In this document: one piece after another, positions 17,027 through 24,563 of the stretch
How positions within the stretch are numbered: position 1 is the stretch's first letter
Layout of the letters: every line of letters begins with the position of its first letter
Assembly: GCF_009078285.1 (NCBI RefSeq)
Contig: NZ_RQSP01000029.1
Span: forward strand, 1-33,782
Length of the DNA stretch: 33,782 nucleotides
Source: Bifidobacterium jacchi
Lineage (GTDB): Bacteria > Actinomycetota > Actinomycetes > Actinomycetales > Bifidobacteriaceae
Reading direction: 5' to 3'
Made by a program: the position numbers and the translations under genes
Notes under the pieces: generated by a model
The model's database searches: none
Told to the model about the DNA's origin: nothing
The model's input: the letters and a program-made list of their open reading frames with translations, nothing else

Positions 17027-17941
17027 TCAGTCATCACAGCCGTCAACACCAGCGGAATCTCGAACGTGCGCATCGCCTCGCCGCGCAACAGCAAACGCAG
17101 TCCGCACCGCCGACAACTTACGTTGCGACACCGGCAGCATCGTGCCGTCCACCAGTCGCACATCCTCACCGACCGCACGCACATACAGTGCGTTCACCAC
17201 GACTCCACGGCGAACCTGTATAAAACCAGCCGAATCAAACAGTCCAAATCGTTCGCAAAACGCCCCCACTCCCAGATGCACAGTGCATGAACCGCCGTCG
17301 GCCGTGTGAATCACCGTATTATGACCGTCCGATTCCGCATATGTGACATCGAACAGCAGGAACCGACGCACCACACTATTTACATCCTGAACCTGAATCT
17401 CACGGCGATACTGCTTCTGCTCAGCCATCAGCGACATCGTGCGCGACGTATCACCCGCCATCTGATTTGGGAAACGCTCGCCGGGAGCGGACGCGCGTAG
17501 CGGATTCGACAAATGCCAGTGAATAAGCCGCCAGCCGTCGCCGCAGATGGGGGCGTGGTCGCGCGAGTCGTGAGCGGGCGTGGGCTGCTTGTCGGGCGTC
17601 GGCTTACGCCACACGACCGTAAACCGTTGCATGTCCGCAAACACCATCTCCTGACCGGGCGCGATGTACGCCTCGTACTGGCCCATCACTATCACCATCT
17701 CGTCGGTTTGGGCGATCTGTTCATACACTTCGTTGATGAATACCAGATCCGGTACTGCAGCGGCATTGATAATGATGTCTTCCACGCAAATGCGATACTG
17801 CTCCGGTTGAGCGCCGATTCCTGCAAAATCAGCCGCGAAACGATTATGCAGCCATGCGCCGTCGCCCATGTAAAACCGGTGGATAAGTTCACGGGTCAAA
17901 CATTCAGCTTCCGACAACTCGCGCTGCGGCATGGCACACAC
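17027..17941 (-). CDS. Transcription regulator: NTF2/SnoaL-like domain fused to LytTR
   Basis: The 304 residues contain an N-terminal NTF2/SnoaL-like fold (about 8-150; aromatic-rich FYMGDGAWLHNRF, VIVMGQYEAYIAPG and DGWRLIHWHLSNP) and a C-terminal LytTR DNA-binding domain (about 190-285). LytTR landmarks are VTYAESDGHNTVIHT, the FIQVRRGVVVNALYV segment (usual R-x-H-R/K-S-x-x-VN) and LVDGTMLPVSQRK. No receiver domain or membrane segment is present. The start is a GTG at 17941: AGGAGG sits nine bases before it and is too far from the ATG at 17932. LytTR proteins often control adhesins, biofilm factors and bacteriocins. Lying directly upstream of the surface cassette on the same strand, it is the likely controller, with the NTF2-like domain perhaps sensing a small ligand. 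The ligand is unknown. Confidence 0.85.
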   Translation of the reverse strand: MCAMPQRELSEAECLTRELIHRFYMGDGAWLHNRFAADFAGIGAQPEQYRICVEDIIINAAAVPDLVFINEVYEQIAQTDEMVIVMGQYEAYIAPGQEMVFADMQRFTVVWRKPTPDKQPTPAHDSRDHAPICGDGWRLIHWHLSNPLRASAPGERFPNQMAGDTSRTMSLMAEQKQYRREIQVQDVNSVVRRFLLFDVTYAESDGHNTVIHTADGGSCTVHLGVGAFCERFGLFDSAGFIQVRRGVVVNALYVRAVGEDVRLVDGTMLPVSQRKLSAVRTAFAVARRGDAHVRDSAGVDGCDD

Positions 17942-18213
17942 CTTCCAGGTCCTCCTACGTCTTTCAGAGTGCTTGAATACTTATGTTTGGAAGGCTACGC
18001 GCGGCTTATGTTCGCGCATCGCTGCACACGCTGCGCGTGCAAAGCTTGCGATCTCCACACAGCATGGCACGGACGCAAGAATGGAGATGCCCACCACTAT
18101 CGATTGTGGCGAATGCGCAGCCTCGACACACACGCCTGAGCACGAATGGCGGCTCTGGCGACACGAATAGCACTAGACGGAGGACGGCAGCAACATCACC
18201 GTCGCTGTACTAC
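17942..18213. other. Gap between second DAHP synthase and regulator; no gene seen
   Basis: The gap holds the regulator's upstream region. CTTATGTT occurs twice in direct orientation (17980-17987 and 18005-18012), 25 nt apart, 40-70 nt before the GTG start. LytTR proteins bind direct repeats, so autoregulation is conceivable, though the match to known LytTR sites was not tested. Confidence 0.35.
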
Positions 18214-18241
18214 GTTCACCACACACGTACGCGCGGTGAAC
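18214..18241 (-). terminator. Hairpin after the second DAHP synthase gene
   Basis: GTTCACC and GGTGAAC form a perfect 7-bp stem around a 14-nt GC-rich loop, seven bases beyond the stop. No T-run follows. The arms coincide with the PHO-box core but in inverted orientation, so a terminator reading is preferred. Confidence 0.45.
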
Positions 18242-18247
18242 CGATAC

Positions 18248-19378
18248 TCAGGCTGCGCGGCGAGTGGCGATCGCGTCGGCGAGCGTGTGCAGCAACTGTT
18301 CGGTACGATCCCACGGCACGCACGAATCGGTGACCGACTGACCGTAGACGAGCTGGTCGAGCGGCGCCGGCTTTTGATGACCAGCGACGAGGAAGCTTTC
18401 CATCATTACGCCGAGAATGCCGGGTTCCCCCGCCGCCACGCGCGCGGCGATGTTCTCGACCACGTCGGCCTCGACCTTCTCGTCCTTGCCGCAGTTGCCG
18501 TGCGCCGCGTCGATGATCAGGCCGTGCTCGCTTGGGCCGGATGCCTTCGACTTCTTCAAAGCCGCGAGCGCCGCCGCCACGGATGCCGCATCATAGTTCG
18601 GCCCGTGGCTCGAACCGCGCAGCACAAGATGGCAGTCGGGATTGCCTTTGGTTTCAGCGGAGATGACGCGGCCATCGAGATTGATCGACAGGAAATGATG
18701 CTCGAATGCGGCCGCATAGCACGAGTCGGCCGCCGGTTTGATCGACCCGTCGGTCGCGTTCTTGAATCCGACCGGCATCGAGAGGCCACTGGCCAGCTCG
18801 CGATGCACCTGACTTTCGGTGTTGCGCGCGCCGATCGCACCCCAGCTAATCAGATCACAAATATACTGCGGGGTGATCGGATCAAGCCATTCGGTCGCCG
18901 TCGGCAGACCGAGCGACAGCACGTCGGTGAGGACCTTGCGCGCCAGCCACATGCCTTTGCGGATATCGAAGCGACCGTCGAGATCAGGATCGTTGATGAG
19001 ACCCTTCCAGCCGATCGTGGTGCGCGGCTTTTCGAAATACACGCGCATGACGATCAGCAGCCGGTCATTCAGCTCCTTATTCACTGCGGCGAGTTTGGTT
19101 GCGTACTCGTGCGCGGCTTTCGGATCGTGAATCGAGCACGGGCCGACGATGACCAGCAGACGATCGTCGCGGCCATGCAGCACGTCGCGAATCTCCTGAC
19201 GCGAGCGCAGCACCAGATCGCTCATCTCGTCGGTCAGCGGAAGCTCCTTGAGAAAATAGCGCGGGGCCGGAATCGGGTCAAGCTGACGGATGTTGACATC
19301 CACCGTTTCCGGGAACACGGCGTTCTTGCTCAATCGACGCTCATCCTCGGAACTGTCCGGACCGCGAAGACCTGCCAT
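18248..19378 (-). CDS. aroG: DAHP synthase, type I-alpha, copy 2
   Basis: This 376-residue paralogue of the enzyme at 8.5 kb catalyses the same first shikimate step. Motifs are VGPCSIHDP, RVYFEKPRTTIGWKGLI, GARNTESQVHRELASG, GFKNATDG and IIDAAHGNCGKD. The last differs from copy 1, which has DCSHGNSGKD. It lacks about 40 N-terminal residues compared with copy 1 and probably has a different feedback specificity. The ATG at 19378 is chosen over one seven codons upstream because AGGAGG lies eight bases before it. A 1.6-kb repeat-rich gap precedes it, so it has its own promoter. Confidence 0.94.
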   Translation of the reverse strand: MAGLRGPDSSEDERRLSKNAVFPETVDVNIRQLDPIPAPRYFLKELPLTDEMSDLVLRSRQEIRDVLHGRDDRLLVIVGPCSIHDPKAAHEYATKLAAVNKELNDRLLIVMRVYFEKPRTTIGWKGLINDPDLDGRFDIRKGMWLARKVLTDVLSLGLPTATEWLDPITPQYICDLISWGAIGARNTESQVHRELASGLSMPVGFKNATDGSIKPAADSCYAAAFEHHFLSINLDGRVISAETKGNPDCHLVLRGSSHGPNYDAASVAAALAALKKSKASGPSEHGLIIDAAHGNCGKDEKVEADVVENIAARVAAGEPGILGVMMESFLVAGHQKPAPLDQLVYGQSVTDSCVPWDRTEQLLHTLADAIATRRAA

Positions 19379-19424
19379 GCGTCGTTCCTCCTCTCGCATC
19401 GTGGCTCATCTCGTTGCACTGCGC

Positions 19425-19502
19425 GCGCGTTTAAGCGCGTGACTGCGCATGTGCGCGCAACATGTGTGTGCAGCGCGCATGCACGTTGCGCGCGCCGCAC
19501 AC
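19425..19502. repeat. Alternating purine-pyrimidine tract with inverted repeat upstream of aroG copy 2
   Basis: The stretch is dominated by CG, CA and TG dinucleotide steps. GCGCGCAAC (19453-19461) and GTTGCGCGC (19485-19493) are perfect complements around 23 nt. It lies 50-120 nt before the start, in the promoter or leader. Such sequence can adopt Z-DNA or a cruciform under supercoiling; any role in aroG control is speculative. Confidence 0.45.
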
Positions 19503-19717
19503 GATACCGGACACAGCATAGTCATTGCATTGGAGGAGCCGTCGATAACGTCCGATTGCTGGAGCACGATTGCTGGAGCACCTGACCAGACTACGTCTGT
19601 CATTGCGTCCGATCTGGCCCGACAGAGCCGCATCAGACAGAGCGGAACTGGACAAAACGGAACTGAGCAGAACCGCGCTCGACAGAACCACTCCTCCCGG
19701 CAGCGTACCTCCCAGTA

Positions 19718-20200
19718 GCGCAAGATTTTCTCGAAATAAACAGCCATTTCGAGATTATCTTGCGCTAAGCCACTTGATTACGCAAGATATTCTCGAACTC
19801 AAGGAGGATTTCGAGAAAATCTTGCGCCGGGAGCCTCGCAGCGCAAGATAATCTCGGAATCAAGACAAAACCCGAGATTATCTTGCGCTGAGTGCTGGAT
19901 GCCTTGACTGCCGGGTGCCTTGACTGCGCAAGATATTCTCGAACTCAAGGAGGATTTCGAGAAAATCTTGCGCCGGGAGCCTCGCAGCGCAGCCTCGCAG
20001 CGCAAGAAAATCTCGGAATCAAGGTTCTTCCCGAGAAAACCTTGCGCTGGCAACCTGCGCCGAACTGAGCCAGCACCGGGAACCTTGGTTGCGCATGTTT
20101 TTCTCGAGATAAACGGCCATTTCGAGATTTCCTTGCGCTAAGCCACTTGATTACGCAAGATATTCTCGAACTCAAGGAGGATTTCGAGAAAACCTTGCGC
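19718..20200. repeat. Array of seven 48-bp palindromic elements
   Basis: Imperfect palindromes lie at 19718-19765, 19781-19827, 19841-19888, 19926-19973, 20000-20047, 20091-20138 and 20154-20200. Each begins GCGCAAG or CGCAAG and ends CTTGCGC, is 47-48 nt long, and has a second pair of matching blocks, CTCGA/TCGAG or CTCGG/CCGAG. Central 14-16 nt vary between AACTCAAGGAGGAT, ATAAACxGCCAT and others. Copies 2, 4 and 7 are nearly identical. Three more divergent copies occur at 25.4-25.6 kb. They resemble REP/MITE-type elements; no transposase is nearby. Confidence 0.85.
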
Positions 20201-20205
20201 TGGGC

Positions 20206-20250
20206 GAGACTGCACAGGACGAGACTGCACTGGACGAGACTGCACAGGAC
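20206..20250. repeat. 15-bp tandem repeat, three units
   Basis: GAGACTGCACAGGAC, GAGACTGCACTGGAC and GAGACTGCACAGGAC stand end to end, followed by a partial unit. No coding function seen. Confidence 0.75.
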
Positions 20251-20348
20251 GAGACGGCGCGGCGAGATGTATCGGGCGAGGTCGGAGCGGCGAGATGCGA
20301 GGAGCGAGACAGCGTTGCGCGACATGTCATACGTTTGCTGCCATGCGC

Positions 20349-20440
20349 TTGTCACGCGACGATGAAAACGGCGTTTTTTGCATCGCGTGACAACTCAGTC
20401 TGCCACGCGACGCGTTTTCGTGCGTTTTCTGCGTCGCGTG
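20349..20440. repeat. Two inverted repeats of the CACGCGACGC-armed family
   Basis: Copy 2 has perfect 11-bp arms TTGTCACGCGA (20349-20359) and TCGCGTGACAA (20383-20393). Copy 3 has perfect 10-bp arms CACGCGACGC (20404-20413) and GCGTCGCGTG (20431-20440). Loops carry short A and T runs. They match the element at positions 1-37 in arm sequence and size. Confidence 0.75.
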
Positions 20441-20828
20441 ACAGATCACAGCAGCCAAACATGCCGATCAGACACATGCCGATCAGTCCCTTCATTGGCG
20501 AACCGACCGCACGTCAGGCGCATGCTACATAGCCAATGCATCTGCAACAGCGGACTGCCTACGGCAGACTCAATCCCACCTTCGGCGTACCGGCCGGCCT
20601 ATCGGCCGGGAAGGCGGGAAAACAGCCCACCGGACTGTTTTCTTAATCCGCCTTCTCGCGTATTGGCCGGCGCATGCTTCGCATGCTACTTGGCCAATGC
20701 AACTGCAACAGCGGACTGCCTACGGCAGACTCAATCCCACCTTCGGCGTACCGGCCGGCCTATCGGCCGGCCGCCGGACCTACAGACAGCCCACCGGGCT
20801 GTCTGCTTAACGGTCCGTCGCCTCAGGC

Positions 20829-20870
20829 GCTCTTGCGTGATATCGGCATCAGCCGATATCACGCAAGAGC
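20829..20870. repeat. Perfect 19-bp hairpin
   Basis: The arms 20829-20847 and 20852-20870 are perfect complements (left arm begins GCTCTTGCGTGATATC) with only four bases, ATCA, between them. It sits between the two copies of the 97-bp repeat. It is too long and lacks a T-run for an ordinary terminator. Confidence 0.85.
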
Positions 20871-20898
20871 TAGCCGGCCTGACGGCCGGGAAGGCGGG

Positions 20899-20921
20899 AA
20901 AACAGCCCACCGGGCTGTTTT
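20899..20921 (-). terminator. Bidirectional terminator-like hairpin after pepC
   Basis: AAAACAGCCC and GGGCTGTTTT form a perfect 10-bp stem with a three-base loop and T-runs on both strands. It lies 45 nt beyond the pepC stop and probably ends that transcript. A second copy with one loop-side change is at 20619-20641, and a related hairpin with AGACAGCCC arms at about 20784-20804. Confidence 0.7.
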
Positions 20922-20965
20922 CTTGATCCGCCTTCTCGCGTATTGGCCGGCGCATGCTTCGCATG

Positions 20966-22315
20966 CTACTTGGCCAATGCGCCCATCGGATCCCACGCCG
21001 GGAGCATGGTGGCGGGCTCGGAGAGGGCGGCCTGGTATTCGGCGGGGAGGAGGGCCTTGGGGACGGCGACTTCGTAGACGTATTCGGTGAACCAGTCGTC
21101 GGACATCGTGAAGTAGCCCTTGTCGGCGATCTTGTCGCCCCACGAGTTCTCCACGCGCCAACGACGAGTCGTCTTGCCATCATCGGCGACATCCACGCCG
21201 ACGAACGCCATCGCATGGTTCATCGCGGAATCGCCATAGCGCACGCGCGCCTCCTTGTCGAGGTCGAAGTCCACGCCGTACACGCTGCCGTACTCGAACA
21301 GGTCGGTCGCCCACGCGCCGTTCTCACGATCCATGAACGGACCGCAGTCGGCGCCGAACCACACCGGAATGCCCTGCTCGACGAGAATCTGACGCACGCA
21401 ATCCTTCATGAACTGGTTCGGCACGTTGAGATACTCGGTCGCATCTCCCCCGGCCACATTGCCCAGATGCTCGATGCCGATCTTCTTGCCCTTCGCATGC
21501 TCGCGACGCGGATCGTCAACCAGGCAGACGTAGCTTTCCAGGTCAGCCGGACCGACATACTTCTTCCAAAACTCAACCGGCGTGATCTCGCCGTCGCGGT
21601 GGAACTCGCCATCCTTGTCGGTCCACTCCCAGTCAAACGAAACCGGCGGCTCACCCAGATGAATCGTCAGAATACGATGGCCGGCCGCAGTCGCATCGGC
21701 CACGATCTGCGCGGTCTTCGCCTCGTCGCCGGCAGCCTCGAACAGGTGCGCGACCGCCGTGTGCAGCATGTGACGCAGCTGCGAGTTCATCGCACCCGTG
21801 TTCTTCGAGGACTCGGTCTCCGGGAACAGGTCCTTCGGCACCGCGCCGTACTTCTTGTACACGTTCATCGCCATCGTCCACTGGCCGCCGTCACCCATCA
21901 CGTCGGCAAGCAGATGCTGGATCAGACGCGAATCGTTCGGCTCGCCGGCCGCCACGAGCGCGGCCACGTCCTTGAGGAAGTAGTTGACGCGCTCCAGCTT
22001 GTCGTAGTACATCGCATAGTTCTGCGAGAACTCGAACTCCTTGAGACCAAGGTTCTTCTTGGCGACGAAGCGTGCCACGTTCAGCGAGCTGAACAGCCAG
22101 CAGCGGCCGGAACGGTTCTGGTTCGTGACCTCGCCATTGTCGACGGTGGTCGAGAATCGACGCTGCAGCAGACGCGCACGATCATAGTTGCGAGCCACCT
22201 TCTCGATGCCGGCCATCGTGACCGCGTTCATCGCGAGACGATTCGTCGCGTTGCCATCAAACTCGTCACGCAGCGATGCGAGAGCCGCGTCGCTCAACGG
22301 CGTGATTGCACTCAT
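20966..22315 (-). CDS. pepC: Aminopeptidase C (bleomycin hydrolase family)
   Basis: PepC is a cytoplasmic papain-fold cysteine aminopeptidase that trims peptides. The 449-residue protein carries the full triad: C72 in NQNRSGRCWLFSS with the oxyanion glutamine just before, H367 in MNHAMAFVGV and N390 in VENSWGD. The C-terminus ends PMGALAK; in the family the C-terminal residues reach into the active site and restrict it to aminopeptidase action. The ATG at 22315 is chosen over a frame 22 codons longer because GAGGAGG lies four bases before it. Its last codons lie inside a 97-bp repeat. Confidence 0.96.
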   Translation of the reverse strand: MSAITPLSDAALASLRDEFDGNATNRLAMNAVTMAGIEKVARNYDRARLLQRRFSTTVDNGEVTNQNRSGRCWLFSSLNVARFVAKKNLGLKEFEFSQNYAMYYDKLERVNYFLKDVAALVAAGEPNDSRLIQHLLADVMGDGGQWTMAMNVYKKYGAVPKDLFPETESSKNTGAMNSQLRHMLHTAVAHLFEAAGDEAKTAQIVADATAAGHRILTIHLGEPPVSFDWEWTDKDGEFHRDGEITPVEFWKKYVGPADLESYVCLVDDPRREHAKGKKIGIEHLGNVAGGDATEYLNVPNQFMKDCVRQILVEQGIPVWFGADCGPFMDRENGAWATDLFEYGSVYGVDFDLDKEARVRYGDSAMNHAMAFVGVDVADDGKTTRRWRVENSWGDKIADKGYFTMSDDWFTEYVYEVAVPKALLPAEYQAALSEPATMLPAWDPMGALAK

Positions 22316-22474
22316 AGTGCCTCCTCGAACAGCCGGCCCCTGCGGACCGGCGTGGACCAATATCCAATAATCAATGTGCATGCAAGGTGCACTGTCGCAC
22401 TGCGGTGACCGCGCAAAGCGGCCATGCGGCGCCGATCAGACGATGCCGCATAGTCGCAAACCGCGGTCAACACA

Positions 22475-22523
22475 ACAGACCCCGGCACGCGCCACCATGG
22501 ATGGTGGCTGTGCCGGGGTCTGT
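22475..22523 (-). terminator. Strong terminator between the DivIVA-like gene and pepC
   Basis: A 14-bp outer stem (ACAGACCCCGGCAC with its complement) and a 7-bp inner stem CCACCAT/ATGGTGG form a nearly perfect hairpin. On the minus strand it is followed by GTGTTG. It lies about 115 nt beyond the stop of the coiled-coil gene. The rest of the 324-nt gap holds the pepC ribosome site and GC-rich sequence with no gene. Confidence 0.75.
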
Positions 22524-22639
22524 CATGCGACAAACGCTACCAGTCTACTACGCTCCTGCGCGCTGGTCGCCGAGTCCGCGCGCTGGTTGCCGATTCACTG
22601 GTTGCCGATGCGCCGGTTGTCGATGCGCCGGTTGACGGA

Positions 22640-24241
22640 TCAGCGCGCGTCCGGTTCGCCAGCCTGCTGCGCGGCGGCAGGCTGCTGTGCGGCGGCAGCG
22701 GAGGATTCAGCCGACGCAGCAGCGGTTTCCTCGGAATCCGCATGTACGGCATCGGCAGCGACAGCATCGGATGCGGCCACTTCGGACGGTTCGTCCGCGG
22801 CAGCGGCCACAGCGGCCTGCTGCGCGGCAACAGGAGCCGCGGCCGGTGCAGCCGGTGCAGCCGCGGCCTGTGCAGGCATCGGCACCGGAGCGGACACCGG
22901 CAGATGATCGATCGGCGAGGATGCAGGAGCCGGCGCAGTACCCGACGCAGCCGACGCAGCCGACGCAGCCGCGCCAGCGCCATCAGCCCCGGTACCGAAC
23001 CCGAAGCCGCTGAACGCCTTGGAGAACATCGTGCGCAGTTCGCTGACGCGCTGTGTGATCTCCGCCTCGCGCTGCTGAAGCTGCTCGATATGCTGGTTCA
23101 GCCCGTCGATCTCCGACTTGGCGGCATCGCGACGCTGCTGGATCTGCGCGTCGGCCTCCTCGCCGGCCTTGCGGATGAGCTGCGTGGCCTGCCCGTCGGC
23201 CTCCTGACGCTTGGCGGACGCATAGGCGTCGGCCTCCTCGCGCACGTTCTTGGCCTGGGAGATGAGCTGATCGGCCTCCTGCTTGGCGGCCGCGCGACGC
23301 TCCTCCAAGTGGGCGAGCAGCGCGTCGACCTTCTTCGTGGCCTCATCCTGCTGCGCGGCGATGTCGGCGCGAATCTGCTCGACCTCGGCGCTGACCTGGC
23401 TCATCGTCTTCGTGCGGCGCACCTCGGCCTCGTCGGTGATCTCCTGCGCCTTGGCATTGGCGGCATCGGTGATCTCACCGGCCTTGCGACGAGCGTCGGT
23501 CAGCATCTTCGACACCTGTTCGCGCACGTCGGACAGCTTCTTGTTCGCCTCGGCGAGCGCCGCCTCGATCTGATCGCTGGTCTCGCTCTTGAGGCGGGTG
23601 ATCTCCTCGTTCGCGCTCTTGCGCAGCTCGGCGACCTTCGCCGTGGCCTGCGCGCGCATGTCGGCGATCTGACGCTCCTGCGCGGCGCGCTCGGAGGCAA
23701 GACGCTTGTTGTGCTCCTCGCGCGAATTGCTCAGCTCCAGATCGACGGTCTGGCGCTGCTCGGACACGGTCTTGGCGGTTTCGGCGCGCAGCTGGGCGGC
23801 ATCCTCCTGCGCGGCCGTGGTAACGGTATCCGCCTCGTTCTTCGCATTGCCGATGATGGTGGCGGCCTTGGCGTTGGCATCGTCGATGATGTGGCGCGCG
23901 TCGAGCTTGGCGTTGTTGATCAGCGTGGCGGCCTGCGCCTTGGCGGTGGCACGCGTGGCGGCGGCATCCTGCTTGGCGCGATTGAGCAGCTCGGCGCTGG
24001 TCTGCTCGGCGGATGCGAGCATCTGCTGGGCGTTGGCACCCAGCGACGCGAAGGTATTGTTGGCCGGAGCGGCCTTCTTGCGACGCTCCTCCTGAAGCTG
24101 GGCCTGCAACGCGAGCTTCTGCTCGTCGTCGCGCTGGATCTGCTCACGCAGCGACTGCAGCGTCTCCTGCGCCGCCCTGAACGCATTGTCGACCTTCTCC
24201 TTGTCGTAGCCGCGCAGCACGACCGGAAAACGATCCGCCAT
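22640..24241 (-). CDS. DivIVA/Wag31-like coiled-coil protein
   Basis: The 533-residue protein starts with a DivIVA-type membrane-binding and crossover region, FPVVLRGYDKEKVDNAF, then a long coiled coil (about 25-400) rich in Ala, Glu, Lys, Arg and Gln. It ends in an Ala/Pro/Val-rich low-complexity tail from about residue 415. DivIVA-family proteins in actinobacteria mark curved membrane at poles and septa and recruit wall-growth machinery. This one is longer than the usual 250-400 residues and has 11-residue-like Ala-rich blocks (AAQEDAAQLRAETA, ANAKAQEITDEAEV). The ATG at 24241, with GAAAGGACATATC before it, is preferred over one five codons upstream. It is monocistronic, ending in the terminator at 22.5 kb. 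Confidence 0.82.
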   Translation of the reverse strand: MADRFPVVLRGYDKEKVDNAFRAAQETLQSLREQIQRDDEQKLALQAQLQEERRKKAAPANNTFASLGANAQQMLASAEQTSAELLNRAKQDAAATRATAKAQAATLINNAKLDARHIIDDANAKAATIIGNAKNEADTVTTAAQEDAAQLRAETAKTVSEQRQTVDLELSNSREEHNKRLASERAAQERQIADMRAQATAKVAELRKSANEEITRLKSETSDQIEAALAEANKKLSDVREQVSKMLTDARRKAGEITDAANAKAQEITDEAEVRRTKTMSQVSAEVEQIRADIAAQQDEATKKVDALLAHLEERRAAAKQEADQLISQAKNVREEADAYASAKRQEADGQATQLIRKAGEEADAQIQQRRDAAKSEIDGLNQHIEQLQQREAEITQRVSELRTMFSKAFSGFGFGTGADGAGAAASAASAASGTAPAPASSPIDHLPVSAPVPMPAQAAAAPAAPAAAPVAAQQAAVAAAADEPSEVAASDAVAADAVHADSEETAAASAESSAAAAQQPAAAQQAGEPDAR

Positions 24242-24491
24242 GATATGTCCTTTCAACCATCAAATCACACCCCGAGCCTGATAAGGCACACGATGAACTC
24301 TAGCGCAAACAGCGGGCGGCGCACGCCGACCTTCGCAATCCGCACACAAGATGCAAGACGTGTTCGATTCTCCGCGGCTTCGCGGCGGCGATTCAGACGA
24401 GACACACCGATGGAGCCGACAATCCGATCATCAAACCAGCCGTCGAATCAGGCATTGCATCAGCCGGCAAGCCAACCCAGCGGAGCCGCCG

Positions 24492-24563
24492 GCGACGCAG
24501 CCAGACGGTCAGCCGGTCAACCAACCGAACAATCAGCCAAACAGTCAACCAAACAGTCAATCA
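24492..24563. repeat. 12-bp decaying tandem repeat overlapping the pcp stop
   Basis: Units of 12 nt include GACGGTCAGCCG, GTCAACCAACCG, AACAATCAGCCA, AACAGTCAACCA and AACAGTCAATCA. They become more alike toward the pcp stop, which lies in the last unit. The rest of the 319-nt gap 24242-24560 shows no gene and presumably holds the promoter of the DivIVA-like gene. Confidence 0.6.

Larger units (their letters stand above)
20520..20980. repeat. Cluster of near-identical direct repeats and hairpins overlapping the pepC 3' end
   Basis: A 90-bp sequence occurs at 20520-20609 and 20681-20770, and a 97-bp sequence at 20604-20700 and 20884-20980 with only about two differences. Within them are GC-rich hairpins such as CTGCCTACGGCAG, CCGGCCTATCGGCCGG and GCATGCTTCGCATGC, the last enclosed by ATTGGCC/GGCCAAT. 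The rightmost copy includes the last codons and stop of pepC, so that gene end was copied into the spacer or arose from the repeat. No gene is seen in the spacer. Confidence 0.85.

Noticed and set aside
16884-17309. Plus-strand open frame near a GGAGG in the cassette promoter region
   Set aside because: Most of it is antisense to the LytTR-type regulator and the peptide has no recognisable feature. The GGAGG is probably coincidental.
18214-18241. PHO box after the second DAHP synthase
   Set aside because: The GTTCACC cores are inverted rather than direct and lie just after a stop codon, which fits a terminator-type hairpin better.
19718-20200. Possible CRISPR array
   Set aside because: The repeats are 48-bp palindromes with variable centres and irregular spacing of 12-43 nt, spacers are not of constant length, and no cas gene is present.
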